A DNA stretch of 64,000 nt from Notospermus geniculatus. Its lineage: Eukaryota > Nemertea > Pilidiophora > Heteronemertea > Lineidae. The first letter of the stretch is position 1. The number at the start of each line of letters is the position of its first letter. The notes beneath the pieces were generated by a model. The model did not search any database. It was not told where the DNA came from and was given only the letters and a program-made list of their open reading frames with translations. The position numbers were made by a program, and so were the translations under genes. Below, in pieces: positions 59,701-64,000 of the stretch. The DNA lies in NCBI GenBank assembly GCA_002633025.1, contig NMRB01001095.1:41079-105078 (forward strand). Direction: 5' to 3'.

Positions 59701-61555
59701 TCGTAAGTTGGAGATTATTTTGTCCGTATTTATGTGCAAGAATATTGAATCAAGAAGTCAGTGTTTCTGCCAGGAATTTTTTTACGGGGGGATAAAGAGA
59801 AAATTTGACAGAATTCTTGGCCGAAAAAAAAATTTGGATTTTAAGGGGGGATATCCCTCCTGTCCCCCCCCCCCTCTGGTGGAAACACTGGAACTGAGCA
59901 CCAAGTATGAGGGTTATTGGCTCCATAGACAACATGGGTAAAACTTATGTACAGCAGGAGGAAACCAGAGTGCCCGGAGAAAACTTGCGCCGTTGCAGAG
60001 AGTTTCCCTCTCTATCGCATGAAGAGCAGGTCCTACTGGGGATTGAATCAAGAACTTCGGAGGTGACAGTTGCCGATGTTTCTGTTCCACCACTCTTTGC
60101 AAGAAGATTGTCGCAAAAACTTTGGGCCGTATTCAAAAAGGGTGATCATCGCGCGATTAAGACTTAGACACGTGTAACTTCACTAAATGCACACACTTCC
60201 ACCATGCATTTGATGAAATTACATGCGTCTATGTCTTAAACACACTATTTGAATACGGCCCTTTGGCTCTTGCCCGTCACCCTTGAAAAATTAGTGGGTA
60301 CCTGAAAGTCAGATAATCAGCTGAATTTGAGGCATTTTCTTTTCATGTTCATTTCTTCTTTCTCAGACGGCGAGACCGTGATGAATCCCTTCGCAATTGT
60401 GACCGAATGAAGAACGCAGTCAACGTCGTTTCCGGTGAGAAAGGTCAACTAGAACGCCTCAGGATGCAACTAAACGATCAAATCGAGCAACTGAATGTTG
60501 AGAATGAAAAGCTGCAGGCAGCAAACGCGGAACTTCAACGTCACCGGGACAATCTCGAAGATGAGAAGGAAGATATAAACAAAGATAAGGATCGACAGAT
60601 CAAGGAAAATGAACGATGGTAAGGATGGCTTTTCAAAAATGCTGAGTCATCCTCCATTTTAAAAATGTTGGAGGAAACCAGAGGCCCTACGATGACAAGG
60701 AGAGATCGTCCTTTCCATCACATGAAACGACTGGAAATTGAACCCGCGACCTCATTGGTGGCGGGTATGGATGTCTCCACTGCACCAACCAGTAACTTGA
60801 CAATCCACTTAACTTGCTTTTTTCAAATCGCTTCCTTGGTACAGCTGGTTACGAAATTTGCCTCTCTTTTTCAGCTACAAGGCTATTGATGGCCTTGAGG
60901 AGAAAATTTCGTCACTCAAGGAGGACGGGTGCTCGCTGAAGGAAGCCCTCAACCGAGCCCTCCTTGATAAGGATTGTTTGGAGCAGGAGAAGGCTGAAAT
61001 AAGTAAGTTTACTGTTTCAAATTTTGAAAACTTGGCCCTCGATCTTACAGGGGGTGAAAGATAGTGTTCCTTCTGTGTCATTTCACCGATGTACATGAAT
61101 TGCCTCTTTATGATGTTGCCCAACATCAAGTGCAGCAAAAGGGTATGGTTGGCTGCTCGGGCGCACGAGGGCTGTATAACTCGCCAACGAAAGTTCAGCA
61201 TCGCTTCACCCTTATGTGGTTCAGCCCTATGGTTACATAATGGTGATTTTCTTCCCTCTGTTCATAGCTGAGGCCCTCTCCCGTGCGGAAGTCGCCAAAG
61301 CCGAGCTCGAACTCGAGATCAACAAAGTGAAAACAGAGGAAGCAAGTCTTCGCGATGCCCTGCTGAAGATGCAGTCGCTGAACGAAGGTCTCGGGCATGA
61401 TAAGATCGAGCTGAACAAGATCATTATGCAGAAGGAGGCGGAGGTTGCTGCTCTCGCGGGTGAGAAACAGTCTCTGCTCCATGAGAAATACGGGCTCCGC
61501 GAGGATCTCGTCCGGGTCGAGCAGGAGAAGATGGACCTTGATACAGAAAAGATGG
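17279..61555 (+). CDS. CROCC: Rootletin, 5' part of gene (11 exon positions; continues past the window)
   Basis: Rootletin is the coiled-coil protein that forms the striated ciliary rootlet and helps link centrioles. Exons: 17279-17407, 24752-24829, 36335-36625, 49979-50170, 55191-55271 or 56079-56162, 58168-58289, 58538-58916, 59035-59702, 60367-60618, 60875-61002 and 61268-61555. They join in frame to about 870 residues of an expected 2000. Diagnostic blocks are LQEENRMLQTELSRVEDLL, RKLQAYQDGQQRQAQLVQKL, LEEEQQR|SASLAHVN, MLREQLDQA, LLSLWRAVVAFRR, an Arg-Ser-Pro-rich linker near residues 546-583, and ALNKRQLQVQELRARL. Vertebrate CEP250 shares some of these, but the N-terminal block and the RSP linker mark CROCC; this may be the single pre-duplication orthologue. 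The last donor (61556) leaves phase 1 and no further exon was found by 64000. Confidence 0.9.
18574..18761. other. Assembly gap (188 N)
   Basis: Run of N. It abuts the outer edge of a long inverted repeat, which may be why the assembly broke here. Confidence 0.99.
18789..19447. repeat. Long inverted repeat (about 270-bp arms)
   Basis: The left arm begins AGAACAAATTGCAACAGAAT and the right arm ends with its inverse ATTCTGTTGCAATTTGTTCT. The arms meet around 19118 and include TGTGTCATTT-type motifs near the centre. A diverged piece of the same sequence (GGTAATACAT...GACGAGAAAAAAGT) lies near 1750-1830, which suggests a mobile family. Confidence 0.85.
20925..20998 (+). repeat. tRNA-like sequence, probable SINE head or tRNA pseudogene
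   Basis: Contains an A-box-like GGCCTAGTCGTTAAGGCA and a perfect B box GGGTTCGAATCC. The arms do not pair well enough for a functional tRNA. Confidence 0.45.
21271..21392. mobile_element. Palindromic MITE
   Basis: A 122-bp inverted repeat starting CAGGGTTGGAGCTACCATT and ending with its inverse, with a second paired block CCAAAGTAAAGAAAA. No second copy is seen in the window. Confidence 0.75.
23150..23450. repeat. 21-22 bp minisatellite
   Basis: About 13 imperfect copies of CTAGGAAAATCAAGATGCTGAA. The array decays at both ends. Confidence 0.85.
24752..24829 (+). CDS. CROCC: Rootletin exon 2
   Basis: 26 codons, VVTHGRSVAPRTDEGW followed by EVRELQDVVQ, bounded by an acceptor AAG after a T-rich run and the donor CAG|GTAATT, phase 0 at both ends. 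Joined to exon 3 it gives ELQDVVQ|KLEDTVL, which mirrors the LETVIQxLESSVL start of vertebrate rootletin. That cross-splice match is the main evidence. The exon is GC-rich compared with its surroundings. Confidence 0.75.
24953..25190 (+). mobile_element. tRNA-derived SINE
   Basis: Head CTGTCAGAGTGGTGCAGTGC with a B-box-like GATTCAATCCC, then a body with GGGTACTCCTGTTTCCTCCT and GCTGTACA. The body reappears inverted at 47960-48150 and 59905-60110. Confidence 0.6.
25911..25973 (-). CDS. PEX2: PEX2 exon 3
   Basis: A 63-bp exon reading PYLLIKYEPEVNAAFRYILW plus K. EPEV is conserved in animal PEX2. Acceptor TTTTTCAG, donor AAG|GTTTGT. Confidence 0.87.
26258..26335 (-). CDS. PEX2: PEX2 exon 2
   Basis: A 78-bp exon reading LDASELDHEVHNIFLAQLRN followed by VFKYFK, phase 0 at both ends. 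Acceptor CACTCCAG, donor AAA|GTGAGTA. Confidence 0.88.
26685..26723 (-). CDS. PEX2: PEX2 exon 1 with start codon
   Basis: A 39-bp first coding exon, MADKSSEALRISQ, ending in CAG|GTAAAG. The start context is GGCATGG. The match of RISQ|LDA to animal PEX2 across the splice supports it. Confidence 0.85.
26762..26770 (-). promoter_or_regulatory. PEX2: CCAAT box upstream of PEX2
   Basis: ACCAATCAG on the minus strand, about 40 bp upstream of the PEX2 start codon, with GC-rich sequence between. A CCAAT box is common in housekeeping promoters; the transcription start itself is not visible. Confidence 0.4.
33101..34036. mobile_element. Possible composite TIR element with ATATCGCGG subrepeats
   Basis: The left end AGTAGGGTAGTTTCGGGTAATA and the right end TATTACCCGAAACTACCCT-type inverse repeat bound about 935 bp. 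A second left-type end (AGAGTAGGGTAGTATCACGG) starts at 33303. The interior carries many variants of ATATCGCGGG and CACGATxTTAGCCGA. No transposase. Confidence 0.55.
35626..36134. mobile_element. Family B MITE split by a nested element
   Basis: The outer halves (GGGTCGATATTCATAAAA at the left, CCAGTTTGTACAGGCAATGT and GAATATAAGCCC at the right) match the intact copies at 1869 and 43312. Between them an element of about 385 bp (35667-36050) has ends TAAAAAAAAAAATGTCTTG and the inverse CAAGACATTTATTTTTTTA. It is flanked by GGCCT on both sides. Confidence 0.75.
36335..36625 (+). CDS. CROCC: Rootletin exon 3
   Basis: 97 codons from KLEDTVLNNGEDY to KYNALSEK, acceptor CTTACAG, donor AAG|GTACGT. 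It contains the hallmark rootletin N-terminal block LQEENRMLQTELSRVEDLL and AERDEIGIKYNALSE. Confidence 0.93.
38400..38740 (+). mobile_element. tRNA-derived SINE, second type
   Basis: Contains a B-box-like GGGTTCAAATCCAGC followed by a body with GGGCAAGTAAAAGACCCCAT. The 3' end is not resolved. Confidence 0.45.
39071..39955. other. Assembly gap (885 N)
   Basis: Run of N followed directly by a polyC tract of about 19 bases, which may have caused the break. Confidence 0.99.
40466..40860 (+). mobile_element. tRNA-derived SINE, nearly full length
   Basis: Head CTGTCACAGTGGTGCAGTGG with the B box AGGGTTCGTCCCC, then a body through GATCAGGACCGGGATGTCAG, a segment like the 24953 copy (CACTTTTGTTTCCTTTGCTG), and a tail near CCTGAGTGAC. 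A piece of the body is inverted at 48690-48870. Confidence 0.6.
41812..42065. mobile_element. Inverted-repeat MITE
   Basis: The left arm GCACTTCCGCCGAAATCGCA, ACCTCGGTCTGAAACTGA recurs inverted as TTTCAGATCGAGGTTGTGGT, GATTTCGGCAGAAGTGCGC. Boundaries are approximate. Confidence 0.6.
43312..43447. mobile_element. Palindromic MITE, family B, copy 3
   Basis: GGGCCCATATTCATAAAACT at the left and the inverse AGGTTTTATGAATTTTGACCC at the right, with the shared centre GAGTTTGTACAGGCCAATG. Confidence 0.75.
45375..45817. repeat. Degenerate short tandem repeat with open frames on both strands
   Basis: From about 45465 to 45660 the unit AGGTCATCCTCATCAGAGTCA recurs with length variants (12-24 bp). On the plus strand the region is open from 45179 to 45838 as a His/Gln/Pro-rich frame that reaches a GTAAGT at 45817. 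On the minus strand it is an Asp/Glu-rich frame (DDLDSDE repeats, 45375-45790) preceded by Tyr-rich codons and one in-frame TAG. Repeats of this kind keep several frames open by chance, so no gene is called. Confidence 0.5.
46682..46755 (-). mobile_element. SINE head (tRNA-like)
   Basis: On the minus strand GCGGTCAGAGTGGCGCAGTG followed by the B box GGGTTCGATCCCC. Same head as the 24953 and 40466 copies. Confidence 0.6.
47960..48150 (-). mobile_element. SINE of the same family
   Basis: On the minus strand the tRNA-like head (GCTGTCAGAGTGGTGCAGTG, GGTTCGATCCCC) is followed by the body with CTCCAGTTTCCTCCTACTGT. Confidence 0.65.
48690..48870 (-). mobile_element. SINE body fragment
   Basis: The reverse complement contains GAAATTGATCAGGGCCAGGA and TTTCAATAGTTTTAACCACT, matching the body of the copy at 40466. 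Confidence 0.6.
48894..49247. mobile_element. TIR element (354 bp)
   Basis: Ends AAGGCCAATTTACACGAT and ATCGTGTAAATTGGCCTT. Sub-terminal inverted blocks (GACGTCCAAGACG and TTGGACGTACGATC) continue the homology inward. No coding capacity. Confidence 0.8.
49803..49909. mobile_element. Perfect 107-bp palindrome
   Basis: AGGCCTTGCCGTTTGACGGG runs without a mismatch through 53 bp to a single central base (49856) and back to its exact inverse. It is flanked by the imperfect 8-bp direct repeats AACAGAGC (49795-49802) and GACAGAGC (49910-49917). It lies 69 bp upstream of rootletin exon 4. Confidence 0.85.
49979..50170 (+). CDS. CROCC: Rootletin exon 4
   Basis: 64 codons from LESSLKLDIGDVF to VQKLQAK. 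The blocks LVQQNVELRRKLEEE and RKLQAYQDGQQRQAQLVQ are near-identical in style to vertebrate rootletin. Acceptor ATTACAG, donor AAG|GTATGT. A perfect palindrome ends 69 bp upstream of its acceptor. Confidence 0.93.
50398..50500. mobile_element. Hairpin element (103 bp)
   Basis: CATCCTGAAGGAATCGGGTC at the left pairs with GAGGACCAGATTTCTTCAGGATG-type sequence at the right; GCACGCAA/TTGTGCGTGC pair at the loop. Imperfect arms suggest an old MITE. Confidence 0.55.
51356..51615. mobile_element. TIR element (about 260 bp)
   Basis: Left AAGGCCACATAAAAATAAAA and ACTTGTTTAGCGTCC; right the inverse of AGGCCAGATAAAAAAAATTA and ACTTGTTTAGCGTCC. The centre is A-rich. No protein. Confidence 0.75.
53573..54028 (+). 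CDS. Candidate Ser/Thr/Pro-rich alternative first exon of rootletin
   Basis: A GC-rich island with an open frame of 152 codons from the ATG at 53573 (MERQAGENWGRRSP...) to PIPKLILQ at a GTACGT donor, phase 0. An in-frame TAG lies just upstream. The phase fits either copy of rootletin exon 5 (VLQYK...). A second frame (about 53635-53874) reads ...TLWDAKSTNVTSMDYKLFW and contains a CMHC motif; it ends in TAG and has no donor. Which frame, if any, is coding cannot be settled by eye. It could also be an unrelated gene fragment or repeat. Confidence 0.35.
55191..55271 (+). CDS. CROCC: Rootletin exon 5a (alternative copy)
   Basis: 27 codons, VLQYKKKCSDFEGKLADT then RVNVDRTRK, acceptor TATGCAG, donor AAA|GTGAGT, phase 0-0. 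A weaker internal donor CGG|GTAAAT at 55248 would give 19 codons. VLQYKK(K/R)C matches the segment that follows LQ(A/G)K in rootletin and CEP250. Homologous to exon 5b, 0.8 kb downstream. Confidence 0.82.
55648..55843. mobile_element. MITE, family E, full copy, between rootletin exons 5a and 5b
   Basis: Ends ATAGAGGCCTTGCAAATGAC/GTCA and TGACGTCATTGCAAGGCCCC/TAT. The right half is repeated at 58391-58510. Confidence 0.75.
56079..56162 (+). CDS. CROCC: Rootletin exon 5b (alternative copy)
   Basis: 28 codons, VLQYKRKVGEVEDRNAEL then EGELNKTHKS, acceptor ACAACAG, donor TCG|GTAGGT, phase 0-0. It shares the VLQYKxK start with exon 5a and then diverges while keeping coiled-coil character. Human rootletin has room for only one such segment at this point, so it is probably used instead of 5a rather than with it. 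Confidence 0.82.
56163..58167. other. Rootletin intron after exon 5b
   Basis: A 2-kb intron with no further copy of exon 5 found. The inverse pair GTAATCAGTGGTTCTAG (57741) and AGAACCACTGATTACCTC (57825) forms a hairpin of about 100 bp. No gene seen. Confidence 0.5.
58168..58289 (+). CDS. CROCC: Rootletin exon 6
   Basis: 122 bp reading LQVTTDSLHTRLESAEARLK ... EAALIKLEEEQQ plus two bases (AG), phase 0 in and phase 2 out. Acceptor TCTTTCAG, donor AG|GTATGT. LEEEQQR continues across the splice. Confidence 0.9.
58391..58510. mobile_element. MITE, family E, 5'-truncated copy
   Basis: GTCAAACAATGGCGTGGTGC through ATGACGTCATTGCAAAGCCT matches the right half of the element at 55648. It ends about 27 bp before rootletin exon 7 and so forms most of the 3' part of that intron. 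Confidence 0.75.
58538..58916 (+). CDS. CROCC: Rootletin exon 7
   Basis: Completes the split Arg codon, then SASLAHVNSMLREQLDQA and LLSLWRAVVAFRRQFGEMKS, ending in TQSQ at CAG|GTAAGA, phase 0 out. One of the most conserved rootletin/CEP250 segments. Its acceptor TTTCCAG lies about 27 bp from the end of a MITE fragment. Confidence 0.93.
59035..59702 (+). CDS. CROCC: Rootletin exon 8
   Basis: 668 bp from DAIDRERYDRSHLENQLRDK to RREELEN-type sequence (MREELEN plus two bases), phase 2 out. It holds the Arg-Ser-Pro linker (59398-59509, with RSRSPMPGRRGHSRSPTRSR) and the block ALNKRQLQVQELRARL, both typical of rootletin. Acceptor TTCCAG, donor TC|GTAAGT. Confidence 0.93.
59905..60110 (-). mobile_element. 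SINE in rootletin intron 8
   Basis: On the minus strand a tRNA-like head (AGAGTGGTGGAACAGAAACA, B box degraded to GATTCAATCCCC) precedes the body with GGGCACTCTGGTTTCCTCCT. Confidence 0.6.
60124..60261. mobile_element. Short palindromic MITE, family A, copy 2
   Basis: 138 bp, ends GGGCCGTATTCAAAAAGGGT and the inverse TTTGAATACGGCCC, flanked by TTT on both sides. Same family as 25-165. Confidence 0.75.
60367..60618 (+). CDS. CROCC: Rootletin exon 9
   Basis: 252 bp, reads (S)RRDRDESLRNCDRMKNAV ... NVENEKLQAANAELQRHRDN ... QIKENER plus two bases. Acceptor TTTCTCAG, donor TG|GTAAGG, phase 2 in and out. Continuous coiled coil. Confidence 0.9.
60655..60800 (-). mobile_element. Degenerate SINE in rootletin intron 9
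   Basis: The reverse complement has a head like GGTTGGTGCAGTGGAGACAT and the B box GGTTCAATTTCC with the TTTCCTCC body motif. Diverged from the other copies. Confidence 0.45.
60875..61002 (+). CDS. CROCC: Rootletin exon 10
   Basis: 128 bp, reads (C)YKAIDGLEEKISSLKED ... LLDKDCLEQEKAEI plus one base. Acceptor TTTTTCAG, donor AA|GTAAGT, phase 2 in and phase 1 out. Confidence 0.9.
61268..61555 (+). CDS. CROCC: Rootletin exon 11
   Basis: 288 bp, reads (T)EALSRAEVAKAELELEINK ... TEEASLRDALLKMQSLNEGL ... LDTEKM plus one base at G|GTAAGT, phase 1 in and out. It matches the rootletin block around EALTKAEAGRVELEL and EEASLQDSLSKL. Confidence 0.9.
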
Positions 61556-61917
61556 GTAAGTACAGATGAACCTACCTTAGCGACACCTCTGTCAGGAGGA
61601 CACCCCTCTATTAAGGACACCGATGTTCAGTCCAAAGTGGGAGCTGTCAGTCAGTTGACCAATAGGAGTCACTACGGCCCAATTCAATGCCTGGCGGACC
61701 CATTCATGGTTGACCGAGCACCAATCAGGAGAATTTTCTATTGTATTGGTCCGGTAGAACTTTGCTGCCATGTTTGCCATGTTTTGCTGATAAGTGCGGC
61801 TGACTGCACCTGTTGGTCATTTCTCTTCATTTTGTCCGTTGATTCCCAGGACGCCTTTCAATTTAGGACAGCATATTTCAGTCCCAAAGGTGTCCTTGAT
61901 AGAGAGGTTCTACTGTA

Positions 61918-62101
61918 AGGGCCGTATGCACCAACGAAGATTATCTTGAACTCAGGTTCAGCCACAACTTTTCCATTGTCACATCATGCCCAGGCAAACC
62001 TGAACAATTGAAAAGCTGTGGCTCAACCTGAGTTCAAGATAATCTTTGTTGCTGTGGCTCAACCTGAGTTCAAGATAATTTTTGTTGGTGCATACGGCCC
62101 T
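61918..62101. mobile_element. Palindromic MITE with duplicated right arm
   Basis: Ends AGGGCCGTATGCACCAAC and GTTGGTGCATACGGCCCT. The block GCTGTGGCTCAACCTGAGTT occurs twice in tandem in the right arm, so one arm has been partly duplicated. Confidence 0.8.
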
Positions 62102-62751
62102 AGATAGATGTTTATTTTGATAGTTTCATCCTTAGCAACATTTGATAAGATTTCACTGCAATCCTTGGAGAAATTCTCACTTTCTTTTTCTGCATATTTC
62201 TCCATCTGAACTCATCAAATCAATTAAAACCAAATTAGTCTTTCACTTATGAGGCATGACAAGGCTCTCACCGCGAATAACTCACAAAAAAAATACCCAT
62301 TGATCCTGTTGAATTAATACTGCATTAATCGCATTGGGCTATATTTAGAACAATAGCCGAATCTCACGGTAAATTGGTCCGGGACTATGATCGGTGTAGA
62401 AGCATTAGCTTTTATGGTGTAAACTGTATTAAATATTGATTATGAGATGGATTCATTTCTGATGTTGTCTTCGAAGACTTCTGTTGATTTGCGAGACTCT
62501 TGAGGATGCTTGGTGAAGAAGTTGGTTCAGGTCGCTGCAGAGTTTGGTGTCGCTGTTGTTCGGCAGATTTCTAAATTCCGAATGGATAAATTTGTCATAT
62601 TTTCACGGATATCTGACTTCGATGTGAGCGCGGCATGAGAATGATTTGACTGTTTCCGCTATTGAGTTGAGAAAGAGGTCTTTTCAAGCATTTTGTGGCC
62701 TTGGCCCTATTCGAACCACCAGAGGCACAGCTGACTCCTTGATGTGGTTAA

Positions 62752-62950
62752 AGGGGCTGTTCGTTTTCGTCACTTGAGGAACCTGAGTTGTGATCCTTGG
62801 GAAAACGGAAAAAGCTATGCACTTGCAAATTGCAGGGATTATTTGTTATGCTGTACAGAATAATCGCTGCAATTTGAAGCTTCATAGCTTTCTCCATTTT
62901 CTCAAGGATCACAACTCAGATTCCTCAATTGACGAAAACGAACAGCCCCT
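62752..62950. mobile_element. Palindromic MITE (199 bp)
   Basis: Left AGGGGCTGTTCGTTTTCGTCA and CAACCTGAGTTGTGATCCTTG-type arm pair with right CAAGGATCACAACTCAG and TGACGAAAACGAACAGCCCC. No coding capacity. Confidence 0.8.
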
Positions 62951-64000
62951 TTTCACTGAATGAAGGAGTTCATTGCATAGTGGCAGCGGACTGTAAGAAG
63001 ACCGTCCCTTTCAATAGGAAATTGACAAGGACCGACCATAACCTTATGGTTTACAATACATTTCTACAGCAGCGACACCTTGTGACCTTGACTCACTTGC
63101 ACTCTGGTGCAAACTGCTGAGTTAGACACGATATCGTCCAATAAAATCACTTGTAGGATGAGCTCGGCATTGTGTCCTGTTTCTTAGCAATGGAAACTGA
63201 AATCAACAGATCGTCTATGAAATGTACACAGATCATGCTATGATGTCCCATCAGGGATTATCACTTCATGCATGATTGAATAGATTATCAGTGGAGATTG
63301 GAGAAATGGACAGAGCTGTGATCTTTTCTGTTCGTTTCTTGGATAAGCTCATTGTCAAATTCAGGGTCAAATTCTTCTGTTCACTCGGTTATGGAAATTA
63401 AAATGTGGAATGCATGTTTGTCTTGTGATATGCAGTCAGGGTGATACCAGAGTTCGGCGGTCAATTCAGTGTGATTCAGTTGGGGAATGAACCCATGGTA
63501 TCCCTCTGTACCAACCGTTAGCCAGCACTACTCACCCAGCTCCACTGATATAAGTTATGAATCAAAATCCTACCTGGAGTGAGATGATTGATATTTTGTG
63601 TTGATTTTCAATAACATTTTCAACTCGGTGTGAATAGTCAAATTTACTAGCTGAGATTAAAAAAATCAATCAGTGTGGTGTATAGATTTATTAATTGGTG
63701 CACTGGTACTAAAACATTCAAGACATTACGCACTTTAAACGGAAAAAATAGATGTTTTTCACTTCACGCAAGAAAATAGCGATTATAATAAAAGTTGGTA
63801 CCCTACATAAGGCAAACAGAGAATATTTTCATGCGAGCTTGAAATCAACAAGAATGCACATGCATCAGTGTTTTTCCTCAGTTGGGGGTCGATGGAGGGG
63901 CGGTCAGTTTAACGATGGTCGCGGCTATAGCAACATGATGTGTAAATGGATTGAGGAACTTGATTAAGTGAAGCGTGACAGTTGTCACCACATGCGAGAC

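Larger units (their letters stand above)
61556..64000. other. Rootletin intron 11, open at the window edge
   Basis: No further coding exon was recognised. It contains a dispersed repeat similar to 58330-58390 (GACACCTCTGTCAGGAGGAC), a MITE at 61918-62101 and an inverted-repeat element at 62752-62950. Confidence 0.6.

Overview
This window is eukaryotic draft genomic DNA from an animal. Genes are split by many short GT-AG introns, there are two assembly gaps (188 N and 885 N), and the intergenic and intronic DNA is packed with short inverted-repeat transposons (MITEs) and tRNA-derived SINEs. The gene content (a ciliary rootlet protein, a peroxin, and lineage-specific tandem rhodopsin-type receptors) and the repeat texture suggest a marine invertebrate, perhaps a non-vertebrate deuterostome such as an echinoderm or hemichordate. 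The species cannot be fixed from the sequence alone.

Layout. (1) 1-12.3 kb: a segmentally duplicated receptor locus. Two intact, intronless, 323-residue class A GPCR genes (5032-6003 and 8712-9683, about 80% identical) are followed by a third copy shredded by transposon insertions (9842-12230). Many MITEs lie between them, several with clear target-site duplications. (2) 12.35-12.40 kb: a candidate signal-peptide first exon on the minus strand. (3) 13.17-13.76 kb: a 47-bp minisatellite. (4) 13.9-26.7 kb, minus strand: PEX2, a RING-type peroxisomal ubiquitin ligase subunit, reconstructed here as eight phase-0 coding exons giving a 322-residue protein with a complete C3HC4 RING. (5) 17.3 kb to beyond 61.6 kb, plus strand: the 5' part of the rootletin gene (CROCC), reconstructed as eleven exon positions (about 870 residues); the rest lies past the right edge.

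The most interesting structural result is that PEX2 and CROCC interlock. The first two CROCC coding exons (17279-17407 and 24752-24829) sit inside the 10-kb intron 3 of PEX2, while PEX2 exons 1-3 and its promoter sit inside intron 2 of CROCC. A second result is a duplicated exon in CROCC (55191-55271 and 56079-56162). Both copies begin V-L-Q-Y-K, both are phase 0-0, and the length of related proteins suggests only one is used at a time, which points to mutually exclusive splicing. A Ser/Thr/Pro-rich candidate alternative first exon (53573-54028) ends in the right phase to join either copy.

The two main genes have unrelated jobs: rootletin builds the fibrous rootlet under cilia, and PEX2 works with PEX10 and PEX12 to ubiquitinate and recycle the peroxisomal import receptor. 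Their coupling is positional. The receptor cluster is a typical lineage-specific tandem expansion in which two copies stay intact and one is decaying.
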